64,000 nucleotides of DNA, taken from Komagataeibacter rhaeticus (GTDB lineage Bacteria; Pseudomonadota; Alphaproteobacteria; Acetobacterales; Acetobacteraceae). The translations under genes were made by a program, and so were the position numbers. A model generated the notes under the pieces. That model was not told the DNA's origin and ran no database searches. It saw only the letters and a list, made by a program, of their open reading frames with translations. This document shows, piece after piece, positions 8,359 to 16,737 of the stretch (positions are counted from its first letter, which is position 1; each line of letters begins with the position of its first letter). The DNA is taken from the NCBI RefSeq assembly GCF_003207855.1, contig NZ_NKTZ01000004.1, positions 248,001 through 312,000 of the forward strand, given 5' to 3'.

Positions 8359-9186
8359 TCAGCGGCTGAAGGGGTTTTCAGCGTAACCCACGCCGGTCAG
8401 GCACAGCCCTTCCGGTGGGGCGGTGGGGCCAGCCGCGCGGCGGTCACACGCGGCAAGGGCATGCGCGACCTGTGCGGGCTCCCAGCGGCCTTCGCCCACC
8501 AGTTTCAGGGTGCCCGCCATGTTGCGGACCTGATGGTGCAGGAAGGAGCGGGCCGCCGCTTCAATGACCACGTATTCCCCTTCACGCTTCACATCCAGCC
8601 GGTCCAGCGTGCGGACGGGGCTGCGTGCCTGACAGGCCGTGGCGCGGAAGGATGTGAAGTCATGCCGGCCCAGCAGATGGGCTGCCGCCTGCCGCATGCC
8701 GTCCACGTCCAGCGGCGCGCGGACATGCCACACCTGTCCGTCCTCCAGCGCGGGGCGGGCGGCGCGGTTGAGGATACGGTAGCGGTAGGCGCGTGAAATG
8801 GCGGAAAACCGTGCATTCCACTGTGGCAGGACCGGACGGGCCATCAGCACCACAACCGGGTGGGGCTTCATGTAGAAGTTCAGCCCGTCGCGTACCGTGG
8901 CGCTGGACAGGGTGACATCGGCCGGAAAGTCCAGATGCGCGACCTGTCCGCTGGCATGCACGCCCGCATCGGTGCGGCCTGCGGTAATGCTGCGTACGTC
9001 GTGGCCATTGGTCAGGCGGGTGGCGGCATCTTCCAGCAGGCCCTGTATCGACAGCAGTCCGGTCGTTTTCTGGCGCTGCCAGCCAACAAAACCACGGCCA
9101 TCATATTCCATCAGCACCGCCCAGCGGCAGACCGACGGGGGCGCGGCATCATCCGGACGGGAGAGGGCAGGCGTGCTGTCAGGCAT
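8359..9186 (-). CDS. truA: tRNA pseudouridine(38-40) synthase
   Basis: A 275-residue TruA that converts U38-U40 in the anticodon arm of many tRNAs to pseudouridine. The catalytic aspartate lies in AGRTDAGVHASGQ; the N-terminal MEYDGRGFVGWQRQ and the late FLHHQVRNMAGTL are family hallmarks. The frame extends 20 codons further upstream, but the ATG at 9186 overlaps the end of fmt by 8 nt and gives normal length. Last gene of the def-fmt-truA group. Confidence 0.95.
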   Translation of the reverse strand: MPDSTPALSRPDDAAPPSVCRWAVLMEYDGRGFVGWQRQKTTGLLSIQGLLEDAATRLTNGHDVRSITAGRTDAGVHASGQVAHLDFPADVTLSSATVRDGLNFYMKPHPVVVLMARPVLPQWNARFSAISRAYRYRILNRAARPALEDGQVWHVRAPLDVDGMRQAAAHLLGRHDFTSFRATACQARSPVRTLDRLDVKREGEYVVIEAAARSFLHHQVRNMAGTLKLVGEGRWEPAQVAHALAACDRRAAGPTAPPEGLCLTGVGYAENPFSR

Positions 9187-10114
9187 CGGGCTGCTCCATG
9201 CCCAGTCGTGTACCGGGTGCGATGGCCTGCCCGCGCAGGAAATCACCGGCTTCCATCATGCCGCGCCCGGGGCGCTGCAGGCGGGTGATGCGCAGTATCG
9301 TGCCATCCCCGCAGGCAACATGAAGCCGGTCATCCATGACGGTGCCGGGGGCTGCCCGTGTGCCGCCCGGTGCGATTTCCGCCGCCCCGATCTTGATGAC
9401 CGTGCCGTCCAGTACCGTAAAGGTGCCCGGCCACGGGGTCAGGGCACGGATCTGGCGGTCAATGGTGGTGGCCGGGGTCCGCCAGTCGATGCGTCCGTCC
9501 TCCCGGCTCAGGCGCTGCACGTAGGTTACGCCCGTATCGGGCTGCGGCGTGCCGGGATGGGGGGGCTGGCGCAGGGCCTCGACAATCAGCCGCCCCCCCA
9601 TGGCCGCCAGGTCATCATGCAGCGTGGTGGCGGTGGTGCGCGGCGTCAGCGCCACATGGTCGCGCAGCAGCATGGCCCCTGTATCCAGTCCTGCGTCCAT
9701 CTGCATGATGGTGACGCCGCTTTCACTGTCCCCCGCCAGGATGGCGGCCTGTATGGGGGCGGCACCGCGCCAGCGCGGCAGCAGGCTGGCATGGATGTTC
9801 AGGCAGCCGCGACGCGGGGCTTCAAGCATGTTCACCGGCAGGATCAGCCCGTAGGCGGCCACCACGGCGGCATCAAGGTCAAGGTTGCGGAAATGGGCGT
9901 GTTCTTCCGCATTGCGGCGCAGCGAGAGCGGGGTGCGCACGGCAATGCCCAGTTCTTCCGCCGCCTGCTGCACGGGGGAGGGACGCAGCTTCTTGCCCCG
10001 GCCCGCGGGGCGGGGGGGCTGGCTGTACACGGTTACGATGTCATGCCCGGCCTGGTGCAGGGCGCGAAGGGCGGGCACGGCAAAATCGGGCGTGCCCATG
10101 AAGGCCAGTCGCAT
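9179..10114 (-). CDS. fmt: Methionyl-tRNA formyltransferase
   Basis: A 311-residue enzyme that formylates initiator Met-tRNA using 10-formyl-THF. The N-terminal formyltransferase fold starts MRLAFMGTPDFAVPAL; catalytic residues are in LNIHASLLPRWRGAAPIQ, with the downstream LDTGAML segment. The C-terminal OB-like domain (from about residue 205) is present. It lies 81 nt downstream of def, which removes the same formyl group, and overlaps truA. Confidence 0.97.
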   Translation of the reverse strand: MRLAFMGTPDFAVPALRALHQAGHDIVTVYSQPPRPAGRGKKLRPSPVQQAAEELGIAVRTPLSLRRNAEEHAHFRNLDLDAAVVAAYGLILPVNMLEAPRRGCLNIHASLLPRWRGAAPIQAAILAGDSESGVTIMQMDAGLDTGAMLLRDHVALTPRTTATTLHDDLAAMGGRLIVEALRQPPHPGTPQPDTGVTYVQRLSREDGRIDWRTPATTIDRQIRALTPWPGTFTVLDGTVIKIGAAEIAPGGTRAAPGTVMDDRLHVACGDGTILRITRLQRPGRGMMEAGDFLRGQAIAPGTRLGMEQPDA

Positions 10115-10195
10115 GGCGTTGGGGTCCGTTCAGGCTGGGCCGGACCCTTTTTGTAGAAAACCCAAGGCCCCGGCGGTGTGATCCACACGCGTGGG

Positions 10196-10738
10196 TCAGT
10201 GCTTCTGGCGCTGTTCCTTGGCCAGGCGGCGCATGATCATGTTGCGCTTGAGCGTGGAGAGGTGATCGACAAACAGGATGCCTTCCAGATGGTCGATCTC
10301 GTGCTGCAGGCAGGTGGCCAGCAGGTCATCGGCTTCCAGTTCCTGCACCTTGCCTTCCATGTCCTGGTAGCGCACGCGCACCGCTTCGGGGCGGACGACC
10401 TCGGCATACTGATTGGGCAGCGACAGGCAGCCTTCCTCACGCGCGGCCATGCTGTCCGTCTCGGCAATCACCTCGGGGTTGATCAGCACGATGGGGTTGC
10501 GCGGGCCGTCCTTGTCCGACACGTCGACAATGGCAAAGCGCATGCCAAGTCCCACCTGCGGCGCGGCCAGGCCAATGCCGGGGGCCTGGTACATGGCCGC
10601 GAACATGCGGGGGATGATGGTGCGCAGGCCGTCCATGTCCTCGGGGCGGACAAGGCGGGTTTTCTGGCGCAGGACCGCCTGGGGCGCGACCAGGATCGGC
10701 ATGGGGGTCGCCTGAGCGATGACATCATGTTCAATCAT
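10196..10738 (-). CDS. def: Peptide deformylase
   Basis: A 180-residue PDF that removes the N-formyl group from nascent proteins. All three motifs are present: GIGLAAPQVG, EEGCLSLP (metal cysteine) and the HEIDHLEGILFVD helix (two metal histidines and catalytic Glu). The pairing with fmt is the usual arrangement. It is divergent from the Hsp20 gene, so the 196-nt gap must hold promoters for both directions. Confidence 0.97.
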   Translation of the reverse strand: MIEHDVIAQATPMPILVAPQAVLRQKTRLVRPEDMDGLRTIIPRMFAAMYQAPGIGLAAPQVGLGMRFAIVDVSDKDGPRNPIVLINPEVIAETDSMAAREEGCLSLPNQYAEVVRPEAVRVRYQDMEGKVQELEADDLLATCLQHEIDHLEGILFVDHLSTLKRNMIMRRLAKEQRQKH

Positions 10739-10830
10739 AGATCGCCATTTAGCGTGTCCGTACCCGTGATGCCAGTAGGGATAGGGTCAAAATGGCGCAG
10801 GGTACCGGCATGACGGAACGGGAGCCTCCC

Positions 10831-10858
10831 CTTGCGCATGGCTATTATTCTCCCATAT
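10831..10858 (+). promoter_or_regulatory. Candidate heat-shock (RpoH/sigma-32) promoter for the Hsp20 gene
   Basis: CCCCTTGCGC (core CTTGCGC at 10831-10837) is followed after 14 nt by CCCATAT (10852-10858). This resembles the sigma-32 pattern CTTGAAA-N11-16-CCCCATNT better than any sigma-70 pattern. It lies about 75 nt upstream of the proposed Hsp20 start, which fits a heat-inducible small chaperone. Confidence 0.5.
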
Positions 10859-10870
10859 CGTAAAAAGACG

Positions 10871-10929
10871 GAAGCGGATGCCTGAGCGGGTCCGCTTCAC
10901 GTTTCTTGTCTCGCTCGCAGCAGAGGAGG
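10871..10929 (+). promoter_or_regulatory. Structured 5' leader of the Hsp20 mRNA, possible RNA thermometer
   Basis: The leader holds a perfect hairpin (GAAGCGGA 10871-10878 with TCCGCTTC 10891-10898). Further down, UUUCUU (10902-10907) can pair antiparallel with the ribosome binding site AGGAGG (10924-10929) using several weak G-U and A-U pairs. Such weak masking of the Shine-Dalgarno resembles ROSE/fourU thermometers of small heat-shock genes. The structure is drawn by eye. Confidence 0.35.
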
Positions 10930-10934
10930 CCGAT

Positions 10935-11441
10935 TTGTCGGGAAGAGTCTTCGGGTCCCCCATGTTCCTGGGGTTTGACCATCTTGAACAGATGCTTGAA
11001 CGGGCATCAAAAAACGCAACGGACGGCTATCCGCCCTATAATATAGAGCAGGTCAGCCCCACGACCCTGCGCATCACGCTGGCGGTGGCCGGTTTCGTGA
11101 TGGAGGACCTGCACATCACGCAGGAAGACAACCAGCTGGTCATCCGCGGGCGGCAGAGTGACGACGGGCAGGGGCGTATTTTCCTGCATCGTGGCATCGC
11201 GGCCCGCCAGTTCCAGAAGGCGTTCGTGCTGGCCGAGGGAATCGAGGTGGGCGGAGCGTGGATGGATAACGGCCTGCTGCATATCGAACTGGCCCGCCCG
11301 CAGCCGGAAGTACGCGTGCGCAAGATCGAGATCTCGCGCGCGCCATCAGCCCCCCCTGCGTCGCGTGATCGTGTTCCACCCGTGGTGGATGTGCCCATGG
11401 GGCGCAAGCAACGTGTCGTGAGGGTGATTGACGAGGAATGA
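10935..11441 (+). CDS. Small heat-shock protein, Hsp20/IbpA family
   Basis: A 168-residue small chaperone that holds unfolding proteins. The alpha-crystallin domain spans about residues 35-130 (YPPYNIEQ..., LRITLAVAGF, ITQEDNQLVIRGRQ, FLHRGIAARQFQKAF and the closing NGLLHIELARPQPE). The start is placed at TTG 10935 because AGGAGG at 10924-10929 lies exactly 5 nt upstream, and the residues from there (SGRVFGSPMFLGFDHLEQML) resemble other Hsp20 N-termini. An in-frame ATG at 10878 would add 19 residues but sits inside a leader hairpin. A DUF1150 gene follows, as in many alphaproteobacteria. Confidence 0.9.
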   Translation: MSGRVFGSPMFLGFDHLEQMLERASKNATDGYPPYNIEQVSPTTLRITLAVAGFVMEDLHITQEDNQLVIRGRQSDDGQGRIFLHRGIAARQFQKAFVLAEGIEVGGAWMDNGLLHIELARPQPEVRVRKIEISRAPSAPPASRDRVPPVVDVPMGRKQRVVRVIDEE

Positions 11442-11525
11442 CAGCATAAGCCGTAATGGAACGGCCAGTATTGCGATGCGGACCCGAAGGGACGGACATC
11501 CCTTCATGATGCAGGAGATAACGCG

Positions 11526-11786
11526 ATGAGAGTCACGACACAGAATGGCCGGGTACTGCTGCAAAATGACCCGGAAACGGTAGCCGGCCCCCATGCCGTA
11601 ACGGCCGGTGAACTGCGGGGACTGGGCATGGAAACGGTGGCCTACATCCGCGCGGTGGAAGTGGAAGGTCAGGGCGCCTTTGCCATCCATGCCGCGGATG
11701 GTACCCCGCTTGCGGTAACCGATGACCACGAGACGGCCGTCAGGGCCATCCTCCAGCATGAAATGATGCTGGTTCCCCTTCACTAA
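11526..11786 (+). CDS. DUF1150 family protein
   Basis: An 86-residue protein matching DUF1150: an LRGLGMETVAYIRAVE core followed by GAFAIHAADGTPLAVTDD and a C-terminal helix. The family has no known biochemical activity but is typically encoded next to Hsp20 in alphaproteobacteria, as here (84 nt downstream). Its conservation with the chaperone suggests an accessory role in heat stress, which is inference. A strong terminator at 11808 ends the pair. Confidence 0.85.
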   Translation: MRVTTQNGRVLLQNDPETVAGPHAVTAGELRGLGMETVAYIRAVEVEGQGAFAIHAADGTPLAVTDDHETAVRAILQHEMMLVPLH

Positions 11787-11807
11787 TTCTTTTCTTTCTT
11801 AGACAGA

Positions 11808-11840
11808 GGCCCTGTCCGGCATGCACGGACAGGGCCTTTT
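11808..11840 (+). terminator. Intrinsic terminator of the Hsp20-DUF1150 operon
   Basis: An 11-bp perfect stem (GGCCCTGTCCG, 11808-11818, with CGGACAGGGCC, 11826-11836), a 7-nt loop and TTTT. It starts 22 nt after the DUF1150 stop codon. Confidence 0.85.
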
Positions 11841-11919
11841 ATGGTGTGGCAGACCCCACAACGCACTGGGACAGGATGGGGGAGGACCGGCGTCACGGCC
11901 CTCCCACCCCGTAGGGGTC

Positions 11920-12555
11920 TCACACCGTCTGGTTGCCTGCCCTGACCGTGGGATCAAGCCAGCCGATGTTGCCATCGGGCCTGCGGTAGAGCACGTTGAC
12001 GGTATCGGTCCTGCTGTTGCGGAAAAGCTGGATCTGGCTGTCGGCCAGGTCAAGGCGCATCACGGCCTCGCTTACGCTCAGGGTCGGGATCTCGGCCGGG
12101 CGCTCGGCAATGATCGTGGCATAGGGTCCGGCGCTGGCCAAGGCCGAGTCCTCTTCCTCAAGCGGGCTTTCCTCCTCGCCTGCGGCGGCGGGGGTGGTCA
12201 TGCCGGGGCGCAGGACATAGCTGCGCCCGAATTCGGGCACCTGCTGGCGGGTTTTCATGTGGCCATGGTTGGTGGCCTTGCGGTGGTAGCGGCGCAGGCG
12301 GCGGGCGATGTGTTCGGCCGCATCGTCAAAGGCCGAATGGGCATCGGCGGCTTCGCCCTCGCCGCGCAGGGTCAGCCCGCGTGAGGCATGGAGGTTGATG
12401 TCACAGGTAAAAAACGAGCGCGCACGGCTGAAGGTAACGCGCGCTTCCATGGCCTGCCCGAAATACTTTTCCGAAATACGGTCCAGATGGGCGCTTACCC
12501 GGTGTTTCAGGGCATCGGACAGGTCGATCTGCTTTCCGGCAACACTGATGTGCAT
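11920..12555 (-). CDS. hpf: Ribosome hibernation promoting factor, long form
   Basis: A 211-residue long-form HPF. The N-terminal S30AE domain (about 1-105; ISVAGKQIDLSDALKHRV, then INLHASRGLTLRGEGEA) binds the decoding centre, and a linker leads to a C-terminal dimerisation domain (about 150-208; LSVSEAVMRLDLADSQIQLFRN and RRPDGNIGWLDP). The long form joins 70S ribosomes into 100S dimers in stationary phase. The ATG at 12555 is chosen because AAGGAG lies 9 nt upstream; a TTG three codons earlier is too close to that site. It lies downstream of lptB without the usual rpoN between them. Confidence 0.93.
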   Translation of the reverse strand: MHISVAGKQIDLSDALKHRVSAHLDRISEKYFGQAMEARVTFSRARSFFTCDINLHASRGLTLRGEGEAADAHSAFDDAAEHIARRLRRYHRKATNHGHMKTRQQVPEFGRSYVLRPGMTTPAAAGEEESPLEEEDSALASAGPYATIIAERPAEIPTLSVSEAVMRLDLADSQIQLFRNSRTDTVNVLYRRPDGNIGWLDPTVRAGNQTV

Positions 12556-12839
12556 AAGGGACAACTCCTTATCTGATCACAGCGCAGTCACCTGCGGGAG
12601 ACGCAGTACGGTCGTTCAGTTCATGATGATGTCTCTACAGGGCCGAGCGTGTGCTCCCATGCGGGCTGCGATGCGTATGCTATTGTGTTGTACCAGTCGG
12701 GCACATGGTCCCGAACGGGAAACATTTGGGCATGGTTGCACGCCTGCTGTCCATTCCTTATTTGCATAAGAGATGGCAGATTTTCCTATCAATGGGGGCT
12801 TGCATTCCACCCCCTGCCTACAGGGGATGGACATCGTGG

Positions 12840-13631
12840 CTAGAGGGTGAATTTCTCGCCCAGATATACGCGGCGCACGTCCTCGTTCGCCACGATTTCC
12901 TCCGGCCGCCCTTCGGTCAGCACCTGCCCGCTATGCATAATGTAGGCCCGGTCAATGACTTCCAGCGTCTCGCGCACGTTGTGGTCGGTAATCAGCACCC
13001 CGATGCCGCGATCCTTCAGATGGGCCACCAGGTCACGGATTTCGCCCACCGCGATGGGGTCGATACCGGCCAGGGGTTCGTCCAGCAGGACATAATGCGG
13101 CTGGCTGGCCAGCGCGCGGGCAATTTCCAGCCGCCGCCGCTCACCACCCGACAGGGCCAGTGATGAGGAATGCCGCAGGCGTGTAATGCCGAATTCCCCC
13201 AGCAGGCCATCCAGCATCGTCTGCCGTCGGTCGGGGTCCGGTTCCACGATCTCGAGTGCCGCCATGATGTTCTGCTCAACGGTCAGGCCACGGAAGATGC
13301 TCGATTCCTGTGGCAGGTAGCCAATGCCCATCCGCGCGCGGCGGTACATGGGCAACTGGGTTATGTCCGCGCCATCCAGCGTGATGGTGCCCATGTCGGG
13401 CCGGACCAGACCCACGATCATGTAGAAGCTGGTGGTCTTGCCCGCGCCATTGGGGCCAAGCAGGGCCACGGCCTCGCCCCGCTGCACCTGCAGCGAGACA
13501 TCGCGCACCACCTGCCGCTTCTTGTAGCTCTTGCCGATACCGCTGGCGATCAGCCCGCCGGAGGGGGGGGCAACCGGCTGTTCGGTCGTGGCCGCCCCGT
13601 CTGCCGCTTCTGCCTTGGGCGTCGTGTTCAT
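12840..13631 (-). CDS. lptB: LPS export ABC transporter ATP-binding protein LptB
   Basis: A 263-residue ABC ATPase that powers LPS extraction from the inner membrane with LptF/LptG/LptC. Walker A is GPNGAGKTT, the signature is LALSGGERRRLEIARAL, Walker B is YVLLDEPLAGIDP and the switch histidine is in ITDHNVRETL. About 28 residues of low-complexity sequence precede the ABC core, as in other Acetobacteraceae. The start overlaps the lptA stop by 4 nt. The order kdsD-lptC-lptA-lptB is the standard LPS-transport cluster; the lptF/lptG genes are not in this window. Confidence 0.96.
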   Translation of the reverse strand: MNTTPKAEAADGAATTEQPVAPPSGGLIASGIGKSYKKRQVVRDVSLQVQRGEAVALLGPNGAGKTTSFYMIVGLVRPDMGTITLDGADITQLPMYRRARMGIGYLPQESSIFRGLTVEQNIMAALEIVEPDPDRRQTMLDGLLGEFGITRLRHSSSLALSGGERRRLEIARALASQPHYVLLDEPLAGIDPIAVGEIRDLVAHLKDRGIGVLITDHNVRETLEVIDRAYIMHSGQVLTEGRPEEIVANEDVRRVYLGEKFTL

Positions 13632-14899
13632 CGTGCTGATCCCTTGTCACCCTTGCCAGCCTGGTTCGGAATGACCAGGCCGCTCACACGTGAGCCGGGG
13701 TTGTCGGTCAGTGTCGCGATATCGGTATGCATGTTCACGATGGCCGATGTGCCGCTGACCTGATTTTCCCCACGGGTGATATGCACGTTGCCCACCAGTC
13801 GGGCAATGCCCGTATCGGGCACATAGACGCCCCGGTCCCCGGTTACGGTTTCGGTGCGGGTACGGATCACGATATGGCCGAAGGCATCGACATGGTCGAT
13901 CGTGCCCGCACCGGGGGCGGGCCTGTCATCGGCGGTATCGACCGGCGTGTCCTTCTTGCCGTTGGGATGTGTCTCGTTCCATTCGCGCCGGGGGTGGCTG
14001 CGCTGGTCCTTCGGCCTGTCATAGCCCACCAGCACGTCGGCACGGATCTGCCGCCCGTCATCGGTGGTCATGGTGGCATTGCCACGGGCAACGGACATGT
14101 GCTCGTGCGAATGATATTCCAGCACGTCGCGCGCGGTCAGGATGTCCTGCGGGGTCGTCATTTTCAGGTGCTGGCCGGTCATGACCAGGATCGCCTGGTC
14201 CACATCATAGACCGCATGGTCGCCCCATGCCTGGTCGCTGGTATTGAAGGCATGGACATGGCCCAGGGCTTCCAGCCGGTACACCTCGCTGGCGCCACCG
14301 GGGCCGCTGCTGTCGCCCGGGGCATTTGTGGATGCGGCACCTGTACCCGCGCCACCGGGCGCGCCCGCCGGGGCCGGCCTGTCGGGGGTGGGCAGGTCCT
14401 GGGGCAGGGTATCGGATGTGGTGGCGAGGCTGGTATCCACATCAGGGTCGCCGGGCAGGGCGGGCGCGGCAGGGGGCTGCGCTGCGGGGGATGCGGCAGG
14501 CGTGGCCGAGTCGTCGGTGATGTGGGGGCGTCGGGTTTCAAGCGGGGGGGCAACCCCCATATGGTCGGCCAGCGGGGCGCCGGCGCCCGGTGGCTTCGGT
14601 GCCGCCGTGGCCGGGCCGCCCGCCTGCGGGGCCTGGGCCGCTGTCGTGGGGGCCGTGGCCTTCTTGCGGTAGAAGGCGACCAGGCGGTCGGCGCGCACCG
14701 TCACGTCGCCCCGGATGGCCTGGGCGCGGTCATAGGCGGTGACGGTCTGGGCATTCTGGTCCCAGTCAAAGCCGCCCGCGGCCGTGACATTGATCTGCTG
14801 GCCGTGTGACATGTCCAGCCCCTGCGCCATGGCGGGGGCTGCCGCCACCAGCCCGAGCATGAGGCCGCCCAGCGGGAGGGTGGAGCGCGCGCGCGCCAT
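13628..14899 (-). CDS. lptA: LPS transport periplasmic protein LptA with a large Pro/Ala-rich insertion
   Basis: A 423-residue protein, about twice the usual LptA length (~180-220). A signal peptide ends at ...APAMA/QG (cleavage near 25). The OstA beta-jellyroll starts at about residue 36, is interrupted at about 81-203 by a low-complexity Pro/Ala/Gly-rich stretch, and resumes at SEVYRLEALGHVHA with typical repeats (GNATMTTDDGRQIRADVLVGY and LVGNVHITRGENQVSG). A second charged insertion (about 295-335) carries RREWNETHPNGKKD. LptA forms the periplasmic bridge for LPS. The position between lptC and lptB supports the call. Confidence 0.9.
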   Translation of the reverse strand: MARARSTLPLGGLMLGLVAAAPAMAQGLDMSHGQQINVTAAGGFDWDQNAQTVTAYDRAQAIRGDVTVRADRLVAFYRKKATAPTTAAQAPQAGGPATAAPKPPGAGAPLADHMGVAPPLETRRPHITDDSATPAASPAAQPPAAPALPGDPDVDTSLATTSDTLPQDLPTPDRPAPAGAPGGAGTGAASTNAPGDSSGPGGASEVYRLEALGHVHAFNTSDQAWGDHAVYDVDQAILVMTGQHLKMTTPQDILTARDVLEYHSHEHMSVARGNATMTTDDGRQIRADVLVGYDRPKDQRSHPRREWNETHPNGKKDTPVDTADDRPAPGAGTIDHVDAFGHIVIRTRTETVTGDRGVYVPDTGIARLVGNVHITRGENQVSGTSAIVNMHTDIATLTDNPGSRVSGLVIPNQAGKGDKGSAR

Positions 14900-15636
14900 C
14901 AGTTCGGTCTTTCCGCTGCGTTGAGGATCATGCGCCCCGGCCCGCGGAACAGCATGACGCCGCCATGGATGTCCAGCATGCCGCCCTGTACGTCCATCAC
15001 GCCCATCGGGCCTTCGCCATGGATCCAGCTGTCGGTTACGATAATGTTGTGGCGCATGTCGATATCGGCGGTGGGGGTCAGCATGAGGGTTCCGTCATTG
15101 CGATAGAGCGTGACCGCATGCGTCAGGTCCAGCATCTGGGCATGCTGGATATAGACGCCTTCACTGGCGGTCACGTACAGCCAGTTTCCGTTATCCATCA
15201 GGGTATCGGCGGCGGCGTTGGTCAGGTCAATCCGTTCGGATGAGATCTGGCGCGCCTCATCGGCGGTGATCATGTAGGGGCGGCCATGTTCGTCCAGCCC
15301 GCGATAGGTCGGGTTGAGCATGCTGCCGCTTTTCACGCGCACATGGCTCATCTGCGCCATGGTGCCGGTATGCATGATCACGGCGCGCTGCACGGCGGGC
15401 CATGCCGCGATGGAGCCAAGCAGGACAAGGGCCAGCAGCGGCAGCATCCACTTGGCCGAACGCATGATGGTCTGTCGCCGCGCAAGATCGGCGGCATTGG
15501 GCAGCAGCCGCGTGCGGGTGGACTGGTCGAATATGCTGCGCTGGCGCTCCACATCGGCGGCGCTGCGGGCATAGTCCTCGCGCTCGATGCGGTCGGGCGC
15601 GTTGCCCCCGTTCCTGTCGTCAGGCTGGTCCGTCAT
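14899..15636 (-). CDS. lptC: LPS export system protein LptC
   Basis: A 245-residue bitopic inner-membrane protein. A cytoplasmic N-terminal tail (about 60 residues) leads to one transmembrane helix (about 62-82; WMLPLLALVLLGSIAAW) and a periplasmic OstA-like domain (about 95-240; NPTYRGLDEHGRPYMITADEA and GVYIQHAQMLDLTHAVTLYRNDG). LptC hands LPS from LptFGB to LptA. It overlaps kdsD by 4 nt upstream and lptA by one base (TGATG). Confidence 0.93.
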   Translation of the reverse strand: MTDQPDDRNGGNAPDRIEREDYARSAADVERQRSIFDQSTRTRLLPNAADLARRQTIMRSAKWMLPLLALVLLGSIAAWPAVQRAVIMHTGTMAQMSHVRVKSGSMLNPTYRGLDEHGRPYMITADEARQISSERIDLTNAAADTLMDNGNWLYVTASEGVYIQHAQMLDLTHAVTLYRNDGTLMLTPTADIDMRHNIIVTDSWIHGEGPMGVMDVQGGMLDIHGGVMLFRGPGRMILNAAERPN

Positions 15637-16688
15637 GCAATGCCAGCACGCAGCAGGTCGTGCAGGTGGACGATGCCGACGGGCTGGTCCGTGTCATTCA
15701 GCACGAAGATGCTCGAGATCGGTCGGGGGCGGTCATTCATGATGCGCAGCGCTTCCGCCGCCAGAACGTCGGAGCCAATGGTCTGGGGCTGGGTGTTCAT
15801 GATGTCGGCGGCGCGCGTATGGTCAAGGTCCAGTTCCAGCGCCAGGCGCAGGTCACGATCGGTGATCAGCCCGACCAGGCGGTTGTTCGCATCCACCACC
15901 CCCATGCAGCCAAAGGCCTTGCGTGTCATTTCCATGATCACCTGCCGCAGCGGCGTGTCGGGTGTGCCCAGCGGCATGCTCGGGCCGGGATGCATGAGTT
16001 CACGCACGCGGCGCAGCTGCGTGCCCAGCCGCCCGCCGGGGTGGAAGACGCCAAAGTCACTGGCGCTGAACCCGCGGCGCTGCAGCAGCACGATGGCCAG
16101 CGCATCGCCCAGCGCCAGCTGCATGGTGGAACTGGTGGTGGGGGCCAGGCCGTTGGGGCAGGCTTCGGGCGCGCGGGGCAGCAGCAGCACGATATCCGCC
16201 GTGCGTGCCAGAGTGGAGTGCGCGCAGGATGTCATGGCGATCAGCAGCATGCCGAAGCGGCGGGCATGGGAGATGACGTCGGCCATTTCCGCCGTCTCGC
16301 CGGAATTGGAGATGGCGAGTACCGCATCCCCCTTCTGCAGCATGCCCAGATCCCCGTGCGAGGCCTCGGCCGGATGCACGAAGATGGCCGGCGTGCCGGT
16401 GGAGGCCAGGGTCGCCTGTATCTTGCGCCCGATATGCCCCGACTTGCCGATGCCGGTCACCACCACGCGCATGTTGTCCGACAGGATGCGCTCGACCGCC
16501 TGGATGAAGGCCTGCCCCAGACCGGCTTCCCCCGGTCTCGGGGGGGCCTCCAGTGCGGTGATCATGGCCTGCAGGCCGGCGGATTCGGTGCGCAGCACGC
16601 CGCATGCATCCAGCAGTATGCGCGCCTGTGGCGTCGGCATGCTTGCATCGGGGGGGGAGGGGGGAAAGGGGGAAAGGCTGCTGTTCAT
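15633..16688 (-). CDS. kdsD: D-arabinose-5-phosphate isomerase (KdsD/KpsF) with CBS pair
   Basis: A 351-residue enzyme that converts ribulose-5-phosphate to arabinose-5-phosphate, the first step to Kdo of LPS. The SIS sugar-isomerase domain (about 50-200) carries VTGIGKSGHIGRKI, HPAEASHGDLGM and AISNSGETAEM. Two CBS domains follow (about 225-350). The start at 16688 avoids the long overlap with rnd that the maximal frame would create; an internal ATG at 16640 is also possible. It begins the Kdo/Lpt cluster. Confidence 0.94.
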   Translation of the reverse strand: MNSSLSPFPPSPPDASMPTPQARILLDACGVLRTESAGLQAMITALEAPPRPGEAGLGQAFIQAVERILSDNMRVVVTGIGKSGHIGRKIQATLASTGTPAIFVHPAEASHGDLGMLQKGDAVLAISNSGETAEMADVISHARRFGMLLIAMTSCAHSTLARTADIVLLLPRAPEACPNGLAPTTSSTMQLALGDALAIVLLQRRGFSASDFGVFHPGGRLGTQLRRVRELMHPGPSMPLGTPDTPLRQVIMEMTRKAFGCMGVVDANNRLVGLITDRDLRLALELDLDHTRAADIMNTQPQTIGSDVLAAEALRIMNDRPRPISSIFVLNDTDQPVGIVHLHDLLRAGIA

Positions 16689-16737
16689 GCCCGATCTGTG
16701 TTGTTGCGACAGGCTGCCGGCGGGGCCGGGAGCGGTG

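Noticed and set aside
12721-12745. A sigma-54-like TGGG...TTGCA pair upstream of hpf
   Set aside because: The GG and GC dinucleotides are 8 nt apart instead of the required 10, and it points away from hpf.
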